Origin: Saccharopolyspora spinosa NRRL 18395
GTDB lineage: Bacteria > Actinomycetota > Actinomycetes > Mycobacteriales > Pseudonocardiaceae
NCBI RefSeq assembly: GCF_000194155.1
Contig: NZ_GL877878.1
Location: 2,792,783 to 2,856,782, forward strand
Reading direction: 5' to 3'
DNA: 64,000 nt
In this document: positions 8,634 to 18,790 of the stretch, piece by piece
Numbering within the stretch: position 1 is the stretch's first letter
Layout: every line of letters starts with the position of its first letter
The notes under the pieces: model-generated
Told to the model about the DNA's origin: nothing
Databases searched by the model: none
What the model saw: only the letters and a program-made list of their open reading frames with translations
Translations under genes and position numbers: made by a program

Positions 8634-8763
8634 GCGGAGGCAGCAGGGCTTGCCGACGAGATCGCGAGCCTTCGCGCGCTGACTACACGTCTGCAGGCGG
8701 AGAACAGGCGGTTGCTGCGCCTGTTGGAGTTGACGTCGGCCCAGGCGTCACCGCCTGGGCGTG
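8634..8763 (+). pseudogene. Fragment of an N-terminal coiled-coil region, gene otherwise lost
   Basis: Right after a stop codon a short frame reads ADEIASLRALTTRLQAENRR followed by LLRLLELTSAQASPPG. This resembles the N-terminal coiled coil seen in large helicase/primase proteins of actinobacterial conflict systems (TOTE-like), whose ELTxxQAxPP segment I recall. The rest of such a gene is missing; the following bases to 9039 have no recognisable protein and lead into the Wadjet operon. The family assignment is tentative. Confidence 0.35.
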
Positions 8764-9039
8764 TTCCTCGACCTGTCGACGATGGAGCCGCACGACGACC
8801 AGTAGGCATTCTCGTCGTCGCTCGGCCGGACGAGCCCGGCCGAGGTCAACCGGGTCGACCGCCGCGCCGGAAGCTCGCCCGACAGAAGGCGATCGAAGCC
8901 CACTACGCAAAGCTCCTCTCCGCACAGGTCGAGCGCTGGCAACGCGCCAGAAAACTCCGAGCGAGCCCTGAGGGGTGGCGCTGGCGCCCCGGAGGCTTGC
9001 CGTACCCTCGGATGCGGTCTTCGGGAGAGAGGAACGGGC

Positions 9040-10575
9040 TTGAGCGAGGTCGATTTTCGTCCTTTCGCTCATCTCGGCGCGCCCAATGCCGAACTATACC
9101 GCCGGATCATGGGCTCATTCATGCAGGCCAAACTTCGGTTCATCGTTCACCTTCGGCCGGAAGATGTTCACGAGGTCATTGGTGGAGACCTGCCGTCCAT
9201 CGTCGATTCGCTTTCCCGGCTGGTGGATTGGGGGAATCTTCGCGCCGACCCGGACACCAGCCGCGTCACCACGGTCGAGGACTTTCACCGCGCTCGGTTC
9301 CTCTACCAGCTCACACACGCGGGCGAGGCCGCCGAGCAGGCGCTCGCGAGTTACGACGAGGCCCTCGGCAGGCGTGGGGCGCTGCAGGCCGTTGCACTCA
9401 CGGACATCGCAACGCAGCTCCGCGCATTGCTGGAATTGGTGCATCAGGACGACCCTGATCCGGCGAAGGTGCATTTGTCACTGCGATCGCTCGTAGACCG
9501 CTTCACCGATCTCGCCGACAACGCACAAGCCTTCATGAATTCGCTGCAGCGCACCATCGATCTGCACGATGCCGACCTGGACGCCTTCCGCGCCTACAAA
9601 GACCGGTTGATCGACTATCTGGAGCGCTTCGTCAAGGATCTGGTCGCCACCGGCGGAGAGATCGCCGCACTGGTCGTCGACCTCGAGCAAATCGGCGTCG
9701 TGCGGTTGCTGGACGTGGCTGCCGAACGGGAAGCCGCCGATGCCGCCCCCGGCGTTGGCGAGGACGGGGACGATCCGCGCCAAGTCGAGTTCGAACGCGG
9801 GCGGTTGCGCTGGCAAGACCGTTGGCGTGGCTTCCGGGGTTGGTTCATCAGCGAGCCGCAACATCCCAGTCAGGCCAAGTTGCTTCGCGCCCGAGCCCGC
9901 GCGGCCATTCCGCAACTGCTGCAGGTGGTGGCGACGCTTAACGAGCGCCGCGCTGGGCGTTCCGACCGGTCCGCCGATTTCCGCAGTCTGGCGTGCTGGT
10001 TCGCGCAGGCGTCCCGGGAGGAGGACATGCATCGGTTGTGGCGAGCTGCGTTCGGGCTTTCTCCTTCGCGTCACTTGGTCGCGGAGGCCGACGAAGCGGA
10101 CCACCCGGTTCCCGCGAACACCCCGTGGGCGCAGGCACCTCCCCTGGAGATCAGTCCGCGCTTGCGGAAAACCGGCAGCTATGAACGCCGCGGCAAGCCC
10201 AACCGGGTTGTCGACCGTTCGGCGCAGCGCCAGTACCTGGCCGAGTTCGCGGCGAAGGAGGCAGCCGAGACCGCAGCGGCCAGGCGAGCTCTCGTGACCG
10301 AACGCCCGACGCGCCTCAGCGATCTCGGGGAGCTGGACCCGACCGCGTTCCAGTTGTTCCTCCACCTGCTCGGCGATGCTCTGGCCGCGTACGCACCAGG
10401 TCAGCGCACGGTCACCACCACGACCACCGATGGCACCATGACCATCCGGCTCACCTCCCTCGATGACGGCAGGAAAGCCGAGATCCACACACCGCAGGGA
10501 GTCTTCCGGGGGCCCGATCACCTGGTGGAGATCATCGATCTGACCACCGAAGAGCAAGTGGAGCAAAGCGCATGA
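9040..10575 (+). CDS. jetA: Wadjet JetA-like protein (DUF2397/TIGR02677 type)
   Basis: The 511-residue protein begins at a TTG preceded by GAGAGAGGAACGG. The opening, DFRPFAHLGAPNAELYRRIM, and its helical, charged body match the DUF2397 (TIGR02677) family, the first gene of a conserved four-gene cluster now known as Wadjet. JetA is the kleisin-like subunit that bridges the SMC-like JetC heads together with JetB. The C-terminal part (residues 420-500) contains a beta-rich segment. A 136-base gap separates it from jetB, unlike the overlapping junctions downstream. Confidence 0.85.
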   Translation: MSEVDFRPFAHLGAPNAELYRRIMGSFMQAKLRFIVHLRPEDVHEVIGGDLPSIVDSLSRLVDWGNLRADPDTSRVTTVEDFHRARFLYQLTHAGEAAEQALASYDEALGRRGALQAVALTDIATQLRALLELVHQDDPDPAKVHLSLRSLVDRFTDLADNAQAFMNSLQRTIDLHDADLDAFRAYKDRLIDYLERFVKDLVATGGEIAALVVDLEQIGVVRLLDVAAEREAADAAPGVGEDGDDPRQVEFERGRLRWQDRWRGFRGWFISEPQHPSQAKLLRARARAAIPQLLQVVATLNERRAGRSDRSADFRSLACWFAQASREEDMHRLWRAAFGLSPSRHLVAEADEADHPVPANTPWAQAPPLEISPRLRKTGSYERRGKPNRVVDRSAQRQYLAEFAAKEAAETAAARRALVTERPTRLSDLGELDPTAFQLFLHLLGDALAAYAPGQRTVTTTTTDGTMTIRLTSLDDGRKAEIHTPQGVFRGPDHLVEIIDLTTEEQVEQSA

Positions 10576-10711
10576 GTAGCCCTGGGGCAACCTCAGTCCG
10601 CCTCAACCGCACCCCAGGGGACCGTGACGCAAACCAGCCACAAGAAACCACGCAACGGGAGATTGGGCTGGACGCAACCACCACTGTGAATCGCGGAGAG
10701 GCGGACCAGGC

Positions 10712-11896
10712 ATGAGCGCGCTCGGCGATGCAATGTCGGCCTCCCGCGCCGATGAACTGCGCCGCGCCGCCCGGGCCCTGTTGCGGCGCCCCCTGCTGCG
10801 CGCCACGGACCCCTCGTTCGTCCTCATCCGCCGGTACGTGCCCGACCTGCGGGACTGGTTCGACCGCAACACCGGCTGGCGACTGCACATCGACAGCGAA
10901 GTCGCCCGGCTCGTCAAGCAGCCGGCAGACACCACCGACACCACGCACCCGGCGCGGGACGTGCGGTCCAAGCAGCCGTTCGGTCGCCGCCGCTACGTGC
11001 TGACTTGCCTGGCGTTGGCCGCGCTGGAGCGCGCCGACGCGCAGATCACCCTCGGCCGTCTCGCCGAGCAGGTCGTGCTCGGCGCCGCCGATCCCGAACT
11101 CGTCACCGCCGGCGTCGAATTCACCCTGAGCAGCCGGGCGGAGCGGTCCGATCTCGCGACGGTGGTGCGGCTGCTGCTCGACCTTGGTGTACTCACCCGG
11201 GTTGCCGGAGATGAGGAAGCGTTCGTCAAGGACACCGGCGACGCACTTTACGACGTGCGACGCCGCGTCTTGTCCGCCCTTCTCGCCGCTCCGCGTGGCC
11301 CGTCGACAGTAACGGCCCAGGGATTCGAGGACCGGTTGGCCGCGCTGCTCTACGAGATCCCACCCACCACAGACGACCTGCGCAACCAGCGCATCCGGCA
11401 TCGCCTCACCCGACGGCTGCTCGACGAACCCGTGTTGTACTACGAGGAACTCGACGATGCGGAGCGCGCATACCTCACCAGCCAGCGCGCGGCCATCACC
11501 GCACGGATCACCGAGCTCACGGGTCTGGTGGCCGAGACTCGCGCCGAGGGCATCGCGATGGTGGATCCCTTCGATGACCTCACCGACGTCCGGATGCCGG
11601 AAAGCGGCACCGAAGGTCACGCGACCCTGCTGCTCGCCGAGCACCTCGCCCAGCACGGCAACCGCGCCCTGCCGCTGGAAGAACTGCACCAGTACCTCCG
11701 GCGAAAGGCCGACGAGCACCGCACCTACTGGCGGCGCAACGCAACCGATCCGGGCGCCGAAGTCGAACTGACCGAGACCGCGCTTGGCAGGTTGGCTGCG
11801 CTGCGGCTGGTCGATCGGGCGGATGGCGCCGTCACCGCGCTGCCCGCGCTCTCCCGCTACGCGCTGGCCGAACCCACCATCCAGGAAACGAAATGA
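10712..11896 (+). CDS. jetB: Wadjet JetB-like protein (DUF2398/TIGR02678 type)
   Basis: The 394-residue protein shows the winged-helix-rich layout of DUF2398 (TIGR02678). The N-terminal segment RALLRRPLLRATDPSFVLIR and the segment YVLTCLALAALERADAQITL are typical. In Wadjet it is the KITE-like subunit binding the JetA kleisin and JetC. Its stop overlaps the jetC start as ATGA, so the two are translationally coupled. The ATG at 10712 follows GAGAGGCGG. Confidence 0.85.
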   Translation: MSALGDAMSASRADELRRAARALLRRPLLRATDPSFVLIRRYVPDLRDWFDRNTGWRLHIDSEVARLVKQPADTTDTTHPARDVRSKQPFGRRRYVLTCLALAALERADAQITLGRLAEQVVLGAADPELVTAGVEFTLSSRAERSDLATVVRLLLDLGVLTRVAGDEEAFVKDTGDALYDVRRRVLSALLAAPRGPSTVTAQGFEDRLAALLYEIPPTTDDLRNQRIRHRLTRRLLDEPVLYYEELDDAERAYLTSQRAAITARITELTGLVAETRAEGIAMVDPFDDLTDVRMPESGTEGHATLLLAEHLAQHGNRALPLEELHQYLRRKADEHRTYWRRNATDPGAEVELTETALGRLAALRLVDRADGAVTALPALSRYALAEPTIQETK

Positions 11897-14800
11897 GCCG
11901 AGAACTGCCCGAGCCCGCGGTGCAGCGGTGGCAGCCGCTGCGTGCCGGTCTGATCGACATGTTCTACTACGACTCCGAGGAGTTCTGGTTCCGCGACGGC
12001 CGGCTGCTGCTGCGCGGCAACAACGGCACGGGCAAGTCCAAGGTGCTCGCGCTCACCCTTCCCTTCCTGCTGGACGGTGATCTCTCGCCGCACCGGGTCG
12101 AACCGGATGCCGACCCGAAGAAACGGATGGAGTGGAACCTGCTACTCGGCGGCGAACATCCGCATCCGGAGCGTCTCGGTTACACCTGGCTCGAATTCGG
12201 CCGCATCGACGAGCAAGGTGCGCCGGTGTTCCGCACCATCGGCTGTGGCCTGAAAGCGGTGTCCGGCAAGGGAATCGCGCGGCACTGGTACTTCGTCACC
12301 AGCAAGCGGATCGGCGATGACCTGGCGCTGGTCGATGCGACCGGAACCGCACTGTCCCGGGATCGGCTGATCGACGCGCTCGATGAGCAGGGCACGGTCT
12401 ACGACCGCGCTCGGGACTACCGGCGTGCGGTCGACGAGACCTTCTTCGGTTTCGGCGAGCAGCGCTACAGTGCGCTGGTCGACCTGCTCATCCAGCTCCG
12501 CCAGCCGCAGCTGTCCAAACGCCCCAGCGAGCAGGCGCTGTCCAATGCGCTGACCGAAGCGTTGCCCACGCTGGACCAAGCGGTGATCGCGGATGTTGCC
12601 GAAGCCTTCCGCAGTCTTGAGGAAGACCGCGACGCGCTGGCCGCGATGATCGAAGCACGCGATGCCGCGCAGTCGTTCCTCGATCATTACCGCCGATACG
12701 CGTGCATCGCGGCGCGGCGGCGGGCGGCGCAGCCTCGTCTCGCGCAGTCGAACTACGAGCGAGTCAGAAGCGACTTGAGCGCGGCGGAAGCCGAATTCAC
12801 CCGAGCCGAGGAAGAACTCACCGCGATCCGGCTGAAGCTCACCGAGCTCACCACCGCCCGGAAGCGACTGCAGGCTCGGGACGAGGCACTGCGCGCCAGC
12901 CCGGAAATGCGCAGCGCGCGCGAACTGGAACTCGCCGGGCAGCACGCACGAAGGCTGGCAGCGGAAGCGAAGCGGATCGTCGGTGAACGCGACCGTGCAG
13001 TCGGCAGGCTGGCCACGCAACGTGATCGGCACCAAGCCGCGACGCAGCGGCTGTCCGCCGCGCGGGAGACCCTGACCGGCGTCCGACGCTCCGGTGTCGA
13101 CGTCGCCGACCGTGCCAGGATTGCTGTCGAGCACACCGGGGACATCGATCGGCCGCTGGACGAACAACCGGATCTGGCAGTGCTGCGCCGGACTGCCGAG
13201 CAGCTCGCGGTTCGGCAGCAGCGAGCGATCAAACACGTGACCGGATTGGTCCAGGCGGTCGAGGACGCTGTGCAGGCACTCGCGGCTGCCCGCCGTCGCG
13301 TGTCAGAGCTCGACGCGGAAGCCGCAGATCTGGCGGATCGGCGCGTCGAAGCCGGCAACGAGGTGCGGGAAAACGGCGTCGAGCTGGTGTCGGCGGTGCG
13401 CGAGCACCTGGAGAACGCGACGGAACTCCGGCTCGCAGATCTTGCCGCAGTCATGGCCGAGTTGGAGCTGTGGGTGGAGACGCTCGCCGGGCCGAACCCC
13501 GCCGCGACGGCGGTGAGCGCTGCCGGTCACGCGGCGGCCGGGGAGCTCGCCGCGGCGGCGGCCGATCTCGAAGCGCAGGAACGCGCCGGTCGGCAGCGCA
13601 GGACCGAACTCACCGACGAGATCGAGCGGCTGGAAAGCGGGGAAGACAGCGCCCCACCGGTTCCGCACACGAGGGACCACGCAGCCCGGGAAGGGCGTCC
13701 GGGTGCGCCGTTGTGGCGGCTGGTGGATTTCTCCGAGAACGTTGACGAGGCACGACGGGCCGGGCTCGAAGCCGCGCTGGAAGCGGCCGGAATCCTCGAC
13801 GCCTGGGTAACGCCAGGAGGCGAGCTCTATGCCGCCGACACCAGCGACATCCTGCTGCGGACCGGCGAACCCGCGTCGGTGAACTTGAGTGCGGTACTCG
13901 AACCAGCTGTGGACCGAGCCGATCCGCACGCCGACGCGGTTTCCGATGCCACGGTCCTGAGCGTGCTCGCCTCGATTGGGCTCGGTGAGCACGGACAGAC
14001 CTGGGTCGGCCCGGACGGGCGGTTCCAGATCGGGGTGTTGGCAGGCGCGTGGCACAAACCGGTCGCCACCTACATCGGGCGCGGGGCGCGCGAAGCGGCT
14101 CGCCGCGCCCGGCTCGGTGAGCTGCGCGAAGAACTCGCGCGCGTGCAGGCCGAGCTCGCCGTGGTCGCCGAAGCACGCCGACGGCTTGAGGAACGCAAAG
14201 CCAAGCTCGCCGAAGAGGTCGCTGCGGTGCCCAGCGACGCGCGATTGCGTCAAGCACACGCGCAGCTCGCCTCTCTTGATCAGGAGCACCAGCGGCTCAC
14301 CGTGCGGCAGGCGAAAGCCGGACAGGATGTCGTGGCCGCAACCGCGGTCGAGGAAGCTGCCCGCACCGCGCTGGGCGAGGGTGCGCTTGATGCCGGCCTT
14401 CCCGCCGAACGCACCGAACTATCCGAAGTAGACAGTGCCCTGGGCGAATACCGCGTCGTCATAGCGGGTCTTTGGCCAGCGGTAGAGGCAGTCAGCGAAG
14501 CCGATAGGCATGCCGGGGAGACTGCGGTCGAACTGGAGCACGCCGAGTCCACAGTTGAGGAACTGACCGACCGCGCGGGCACGGCAGAGCACGAGGCCGC
14601 CGCCGCCGACGAACACCACCGCACCCTCAGCAGCACCGTTGGCGCAGCGGTCGCCGAGCTGCAGCGACAACTCGTCGAGGTCACGGAAGCCGTGCAGGAC
14701 AACGAATCCGGCCAGCAACAGGCCGGGCTGGACCGGGATCGCGCGATCGAGCAGCGAGGGGCGGCCAAGGGGCGTCGCGAAGAGCTGGGCGAACAGCTCA

Positions 14801-15984
14801 AGACGGCGGCCGAGGAACGCGCGACGGCGGCCGAGTCGTTCCGCCGGTTCGCCGGTACCGGACTGCTGGCGGTTGCCTTGCCGGAGCTCGAGATCCCCGA
14901 CCCGGCCGAGAAGTGGGCCCCGGATCCCACGGTTCGGTTGGCCCGCCGGGTCAACGAGGAACTCGCCGACGTCGCCGACGATGACAACGCCTGGGAACGG
15001 GCGCAGCACCGCGTCAACAACGAGCACAAGTCGCTGCACGACACGCTGTCCCGGCACGGCAACCGGGCTTCCGCGGATCTACGCGAGGACGGCGTGGTCG
15101 TGGAGATCGAGTTCCAGGGCCGCCCGGCGTCGGTGCCGGAACTGACCGAGGCGCTGGCCACCGAGGTCGCCGACCGGGAGCGGCTGCTCAACGAGCGAGA
15201 GCGGGAAACCCTAGAAAACCACCTGGTCAACGAGGTGGCGAGCACCCTGCAGGAACTCATCTCGGCGGCCGAGGCGCAGGTGGCGCTGATGAACCAGGAG
15301 CTGGCGGCCAGACCGACCAGCACCGGTATGCAGCTACGGCTGCTGTGGCGGCCGAAAGAGGACGGCCCAGCGGGACTCGCGGTGGCCAGGGAGCGGCTGC
15401 TGCGGCAAACTTCGGATGCGTGGTCAGAGGACGACCGGGCCGCAGTCGGCGGATTCCTGCAAGCCCAGATCGCCGAGGTCCGCGCCCGGAACACGACCGG
15501 AACCTGGCTGGAGCACCTGACGGAGGCGCTGGACTACCGGAAGTGGAACCGGTTCGTGATCCAGCGGCACCAACACGGTCAATGGCGATCGGCGAGCGGA
15601 CCGGCTTCCGGCGGTGAGCGCGTGCTCGCCGCCAGCGTGCCGCTGTTCGCTGCGGCATCGTCGCACTACGCCTCGGCCGGAAACCCGCACGCACCGCGCC
15701 TGGTCACCCTCGACGAGGCGTTCGCTGGCGTCGACGACAACGCGCGGGCGAAGTACCTGGGTCTGCTCGCCGCCTTCGACCTCGACGTGGTGCTGACCAG
15801 TGAACGTGAATGGGGTTGCTATCCAGAGGTTCCCGGGCTACGGATCGCGCAGTTGTCGAGGGTCGACGGGGTGCCTGCGGTGCTGGTGACGAACTGGGAA
15901 TGGGACGGTTCGGCGCGAACCCGCGTACTCCCGCAGGCTTCCCCCGCACAGCAAGGTTTGTGGGGTCAGTCGGTTGGAGCGTGA
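11893..15984 (+). CDS. jetC: Wadjet JetC-like SMC ATPase (TIGR02680 type)
   Basis: The 1363-residue protein is an SMC/MukB-like ATPase. Walker A is GNNGTGKS at residues 42-49; a charged, heptad-like coiled-coil region covers roughly 250-1150 with a globular hinge-like part around 580-730. The ABC signature SGGERVLAA lies near 1238 and Walker B LVTLDEAF near 1269. JetC is the DNA-loop-extruding motor that detects small circular DNA. It matches the TIGR02680 family of the DUF2397/2398/2399 Wadjet subtype. Its end overlaps jetD by 11 bases. Confidence 0.9.
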   Translation: MSRELPEPAVQRWQPLRAGLIDMFYYDSEEFWFRDGRLLLRGNNGTGKSKVLALTLPFLLDGDLSPHRVEPDADPKKRMEWNLLLGGEHPHPERLGYTWLEFGRIDEQGAPVFRTIGCGLKAVSGKGIARHWYFVTSKRIGDDLALVDATGTALSRDRLIDALDEQGTVYDRARDYRRAVDETFFGFGEQRYSALVDLLIQLRQPQLSKRPSEQALSNALTEALPTLDQAVIADVAEAFRSLEEDRDALAAMIEARDAAQSFLDHYRRYACIAARRRAAQPRLAQSNYERVRSDLSAAEAEFTRAEEELTAIRLKLTELTTARKRLQARDEALRASPEMRSARELELAGQHARRLAAEAKRIVGERDRAVGRLATQRDRHQAATQRLSAARETLTGVRRSGVDVADRARIAVEHTGDIDRPLDEQPDLAVLRRTAEQLAVRQQRAIKHVTGLVQAVEDAVQALAAARRRVSELDAEAADLADRRVEAGNEVRENGVELVSAVREHLENATELRLADLAAVMAELELWVETLAGPNPAATAVSAAGHAAAGELAAAAADLEAQERAGRQRRTELTDEIERLESGEDSAPPVPHTRDHAAREGRPGAPLWRLVDFSENVDEARRAGLEAALEAAGILDAWVTPGGELYAADTSDILLRTGEPASVNLSAVLEPAVDRADPHADAVSDATVLSVLASIGLGEHGQTWVGPDGRFQIGVLAGAWHKPVATYIGRGAREAARRARLGELREELARVQAELAVVAEARRRLEERKAKLAEEVAAVPSDARLRQAHAQLASLDQEHQRLTVRQAKAGQDVVAATAVEEAARTALGEGALDAGLPAERTELSEVDSALGEYRVVIAGLWPAVEAVSEADRHAGETAVELEHAESTVEELTDRAGTAEHEAAAADEHHRTLSSTVGAAVAELQRQLVEVTEAVQDNESGQQQAGLDRDRAIEQRGAAKGRREELGEQLKTAAEERATAAESFRRFAGTGLLAVALPELEIPDPAEKWAPDPTVRLARRVNEELADVADDDNAWERAQHRVNNEHKSLHDTLSRHGNRASADLREDGVVVEIEFQGRPASVPELTEALATEVADRERLLNERERETLENHLVNEVASTLQELISAAEAQVALMNQELAARPTSTGMQLRLLWRPKEDGPAGLAVARERLLRQTSDAWSEDDRAAVGGFLQAQIAEVRARNTTGTWLEHLTEALDYRKWNRFVIQRHQHGQWRSASGPASGGERVLAASVPLFAAASSHYASAGNPHAPRLVTLDEAFAGVDDNARAKYLGLLAAFDLDVVLTSEREWGCYPEVPGLRIAQLSRVDGVPAVLVTNWEWDGSARTRVLPQASPAQQGLWGQSVGA

Positions 15985-17194
15985 TCGGCTGCGACGGCTG
16001 CTCGGCGATCCTGAGTTGGCCTGGCTGGTCAACCGGGTCCGCGCCCGAATGGAACGCGGCCAACCCCTGCACGGCACCGTCACGCTCGCTGACGCCACAG
16101 CCGCCCAACGCGCCGCCGCGCACCGGCTGCTCGGACGCCGCCCACGTGCGGGTGCCAAGGTGACGGTGTCACTGGACGCCGTCGACGATGTGCTGCGCCG
16201 ATCAGGTGTCTGCGAGGACGGTCTGGCGGCTGCCGTCGTAGCGCTCACCGGACCGGTCTCGGAAAAAGCAGCGGTTGCAGCGAAACTGGCACAGGCCTGG
16301 CAGGAAGCGTTCGCGCCGCTGGAAGAGGTGGTCGGCCGGCAACTCGCCGACTGGTACTCGACGATCCGCGATACCGGCCTGGTCCGCAGGCTTACGGGCA
16401 ACCCGGAAGCCGCCGGCCCGATTCTGCGCGATCTCGCTGCGGTTGTCCGGAATCTGCCCGCCGATGGCGAGCCGCTGGGGCATTTCGCAGCACGGGTAAC
16501 ACGTCGTGCGCATGCCCTGGACGAGGGCCCACTCGCGACTCTCGCCCTCGGGGCCGCGCGTGCCATGACGAGCATCCCGAACGGCAGCGGCTCCGAATGG
16601 CGGCACGAGGTATGGGCCTCGGTCGGTCTGCTGCGCGACGACGTGTCCAGCACCGTGTTGACCTTGGGCCTGCGGGGCGACGACCGCACACCGACCGGCC
16701 GCGCACTGGCCGCCTGGCACGAAGCCGGCCAACCGGTGGTGTTGACCTTGCGCCAGCTCGTCCGCAATCCCCCGGTGTTCACCGAGCAACTGGTGTCGGT
16801 GTGCGAAAACCCGGTGGTGGTCACGGCCGCGGCCGACCGCCTCGGTAGCACGTGCCAACCGCTGATCTGCACCAACGGCCAACCGGTCGCGGCGGTGATT
16901 CACCTGCTGCGATTGCTGACCGAAGCGGGAGCCGAACTCCGCTACCACGGCGACTTCGACTGGGGCGGCCTGCGCATCGCGAACGCCGTCCTGGACCGCT
17001 TCCCCGCCCGCCCCTGGCGCTTCGACACAAAGTCCTACCTGGCCGTCGCACCCCGCGGCCACACCCTGACCGGCACCCCAGTAACGGCCCAATGGGACGC
17101 CAACCTCACCGAAGCCCTACGCACCACCGGAAAAGCAGTCGAAGAAGAACTAGTCCTCGACGCCCTCCTCACCGATCTCCACCCCAACGCCTGA
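15974..17194 (+). CDS. jetD: Wadjet JetD-like Toprim nuclease (DUF2399/TIGR02679 type)
   Basis: The 406-residue protein has a helical N-terminal half (DUF3323-like) and a C-terminal Toprim domain. The Toprim glutamate is seen in VCENPVVVTAAA near residue 276 and the D-x-D motif in YHGDFDWGGLRIA near 325, matching DUF2399 (TIGR02679). In Wadjet this subunit cuts the DNA once the JetABC motor stalls on a small circle. The catalytic residues look intact. The frame starts inside the jetC end, indicating tight coupling. Confidence 0.88.
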   Translation: MERDRLRRLLGDPELAWLVNRVRARMERGQPLHGTVTLADATAAQRAAAHRLLGRRPRAGAKVTVSLDAVDDVLRRSGVCEDGLAAAVVALTGPVSEKAAVAAKLAQAWQEAFAPLEEVVGRQLADWYSTIRDTGLVRRLTGNPEAAGPILRDLAAVVRNLPADGEPLGHFAARVTRRAHALDEGPLATLALGAARAMTSIPNGSGSEWRHEVWASVGLLRDDVSSTVLTLGLRGDDRTPTGRALAAWHEAGQPVVLTLRQLVRNPPVFTEQLVSVCENPVVVTAAADRLGSTCQPLICTNGQPVAAVIHLLRLLTEAGAELRYHGDFDWGGLRIANAVLDRFPARPWRFDTKSYLAVAPRGHTLTGTPVTAQWDANLTEALRTTGKAVEEELVLDALLTDLHPNA

Positions 17195-17897
17195 ACCGCC
17201 CGAACCGCTCAGCAGAAACCGACGGACCGTGGTCTCCAACGCATCGGCATTGATCGCCAACATCGCATTCTGTTGGAAACTGTGGCCGTTTTCGCTATAT
17301 CGGGGTGACGCAGCCCAGCCTCAGCGTCCTGATCGGGAATAGCCGCACAGGCCGGGCACTCATTATGCGCTGCGATCGGTTCGGCGCACGGCTGGCGACA
17401 TCTACTGCTGGGAGGGGATGGTTGCCGTGTGCGCCCATGTCGCCAATGGCATTCCCTTTCCATGTCCGCAGTTTCTGGCCGCCCCGAATAGCGGTCAAGA
17501 GCCGGTGAACTCCCGAACATCCTCGATGTCGATCATCTGCTCGACCTGGCTCGTGACGTACTCGCAAACACATCCAGTTCGACGCCGAACTTCTCCCGAA
17601 CCTAGACGATTTTTCCACAGGGACGGAAGCAAGGTTCGCAGGAACCACTGTTTCGAAGGCCACCAGCACGAACGTTTCCAGCTGATCCCCCGGCACCCTT
17701 TCGGCCCTGCTACTCAGGCGCTCACCCAACAACGCCTCGGCGAGACGTTCCGTGGTCCAGCCGGAGACGGCCGTGCGGGGCAGGACTTGGTCGGTAACCG
17801 ATACAGGTGGTTCTGCGAGGCGGCATCGAAGAAGCCATGCGCATCGCCGAGGAGGCAGGCGAGTCGGCCGAGACCGGCTCGCCACCGTCACCGTCGG
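17195..17897. other. No convincing gene between Wadjet and the reductase
   Basis: About 700 bases with only short or shadow-like frames on either strand; a plus-strand frame open from 17418 joins the distant oxidoreductase in frame but its first 480 codons do not look like protein. This is likely decayed sequence inside the island. Confidence 0.4.
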
Positions 17898-18467
17898 CTA
17901 GCTTCTCGGGACGTAGCGGAGGAGGACCGCGCCGGACGGGAAGGTGCGGTTCTCCACCAGTTCGAGTGGGATCCACTTGTCCAGCGGCGGGAAGAACGGT
18001 GTGCCGCCACCGACGGCGGTCGGGGTGAGGACCAGGTTGAACCCGTCGACGAGTCCGGCCCGGACCAGTGGTGCGGCCAGCGTCGCGCCTGCCACCTCGA
18101 TGAGCCCGTCGGTCTCGTCCTTCATCTTCCGCACGACCTCGACCGGGTCACCGCGCTCCAGCCGCGCGTTCCCTTCGACCTTGTCGAGGGTCTGCGAGAA
18201 GACAACCTTCGGCACCGCCCGCCACAGCTGGGCGAACTCGACCACCACGGGTGTAGCGGACGGGTCCTCGTCGGCGGTCGGCCAGTACGCCGACATCAGC
18301 TCCCAGAGCTTGCGCCCGTACAGCGCTACGGCGAGAGCACGGGTGTGGTCGTTCCAGTACTGGTGCAGCTCATCTTCCGGCTCGGACCACTCGATGCTGC
18401 CGGACCTGTCGGCGATGTAACCGTCGACCGAGACGTTCATGCCATAGCTCAACTTTCCCATGTCCAT
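17898..18467 (-). CDS. Dihydrofolate reductase-like protein (RibD C-terminal fold)
   Basis: The 189-residue protein has the RibD_C/DHFR-like fold: the opening KLSYGMNVSVDGYIADRSG, the helix with ALYGRKLWELMSAYW and the late PTAVGGGTPFFPPL are diagnostic of the YyaP/YwjB group. These NADPH-binding reductases have few proven substrates. The start is ATG at 18467 or 18461. It is divergent from the oxidoreductase downstream of it and may have been transferred together with it. Confidence 0.75.
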   Translation of the reverse strand: MDMGKLSYGMNVSVDGYIADRSGSIEWSEPEDELHQYWNDHTRALAVALYGRKLWELMSAYWPTADEDPSATPVVVEFAQLWRAVPKVVFSQTLDKVEGNARLERGDPVEVVRKMKDETDGLIEVAGATLAAPLVRAGLVDGFNLVLTPTAVGGGTPFFPPLDKWIPLELVENRTFPSGAVLLRYVPRS

Positions 18468-18597
18468 ACAGACTTCCCGCACGCGCGAAACTCATCGCGT
18501 GACCTCCCGGATCTCGATGTCCCCGGACGGCGAGGGCCCCAACGCCCATGTGGCTCGTCGATTTCTGTAGGCAGAGACTTACCGATAGGAGTTGTAA

Positions 18598-18673
18598 GAG
18601 GCTCCGGCAATTGGGTCATTCGAGGCGTCGTGAGTGGGTCCGGTGTCCCAGCGGTAGAGCGGTCTGGCGGGTG
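18598..18673 (-). mobile_element. IS end fragment, inverted copy of the 20.2-kb IS right end
   Basis: About 76 bases starting GAGGCTCCGG are nearly identical to the reverse complement of 20133-20208, the right end of the IS remnant, including the last codons of its transposase. It is preceded by TAA, as are the other copies of this end. The fragment runs directly into a duplicated oxidoreductase 3' end. Confidence 0.7.
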
Positions 18674-18790
18674 CGGGACGGACGACTGCGGACGAACATT
18701 GGCAACGTCGCGTCCCTCGACGACGCCGTCGCGGCCTTCAATCCGACCGAGCGGATCAGCGGGCAGACGATCATCCACGTTCGTCCGTGA
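18671..18790 (+). pseudogene. Truncated second copy of the oxidoreductase 3' end
   Basis: The frame reads RDGRLRTNIGNVASLDDAVA and ends with QTIIHVRP, close to the C terminus of the oxidoreductase that ends at 19772 (RLRTNIGNVATLDDAVAALN, ending IIRVRP). Only the last 40 codons or so remain, fused at the 5' side to an IS end. It marks a past duplication with an IS-linked deletion. Confidence 0.75.
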
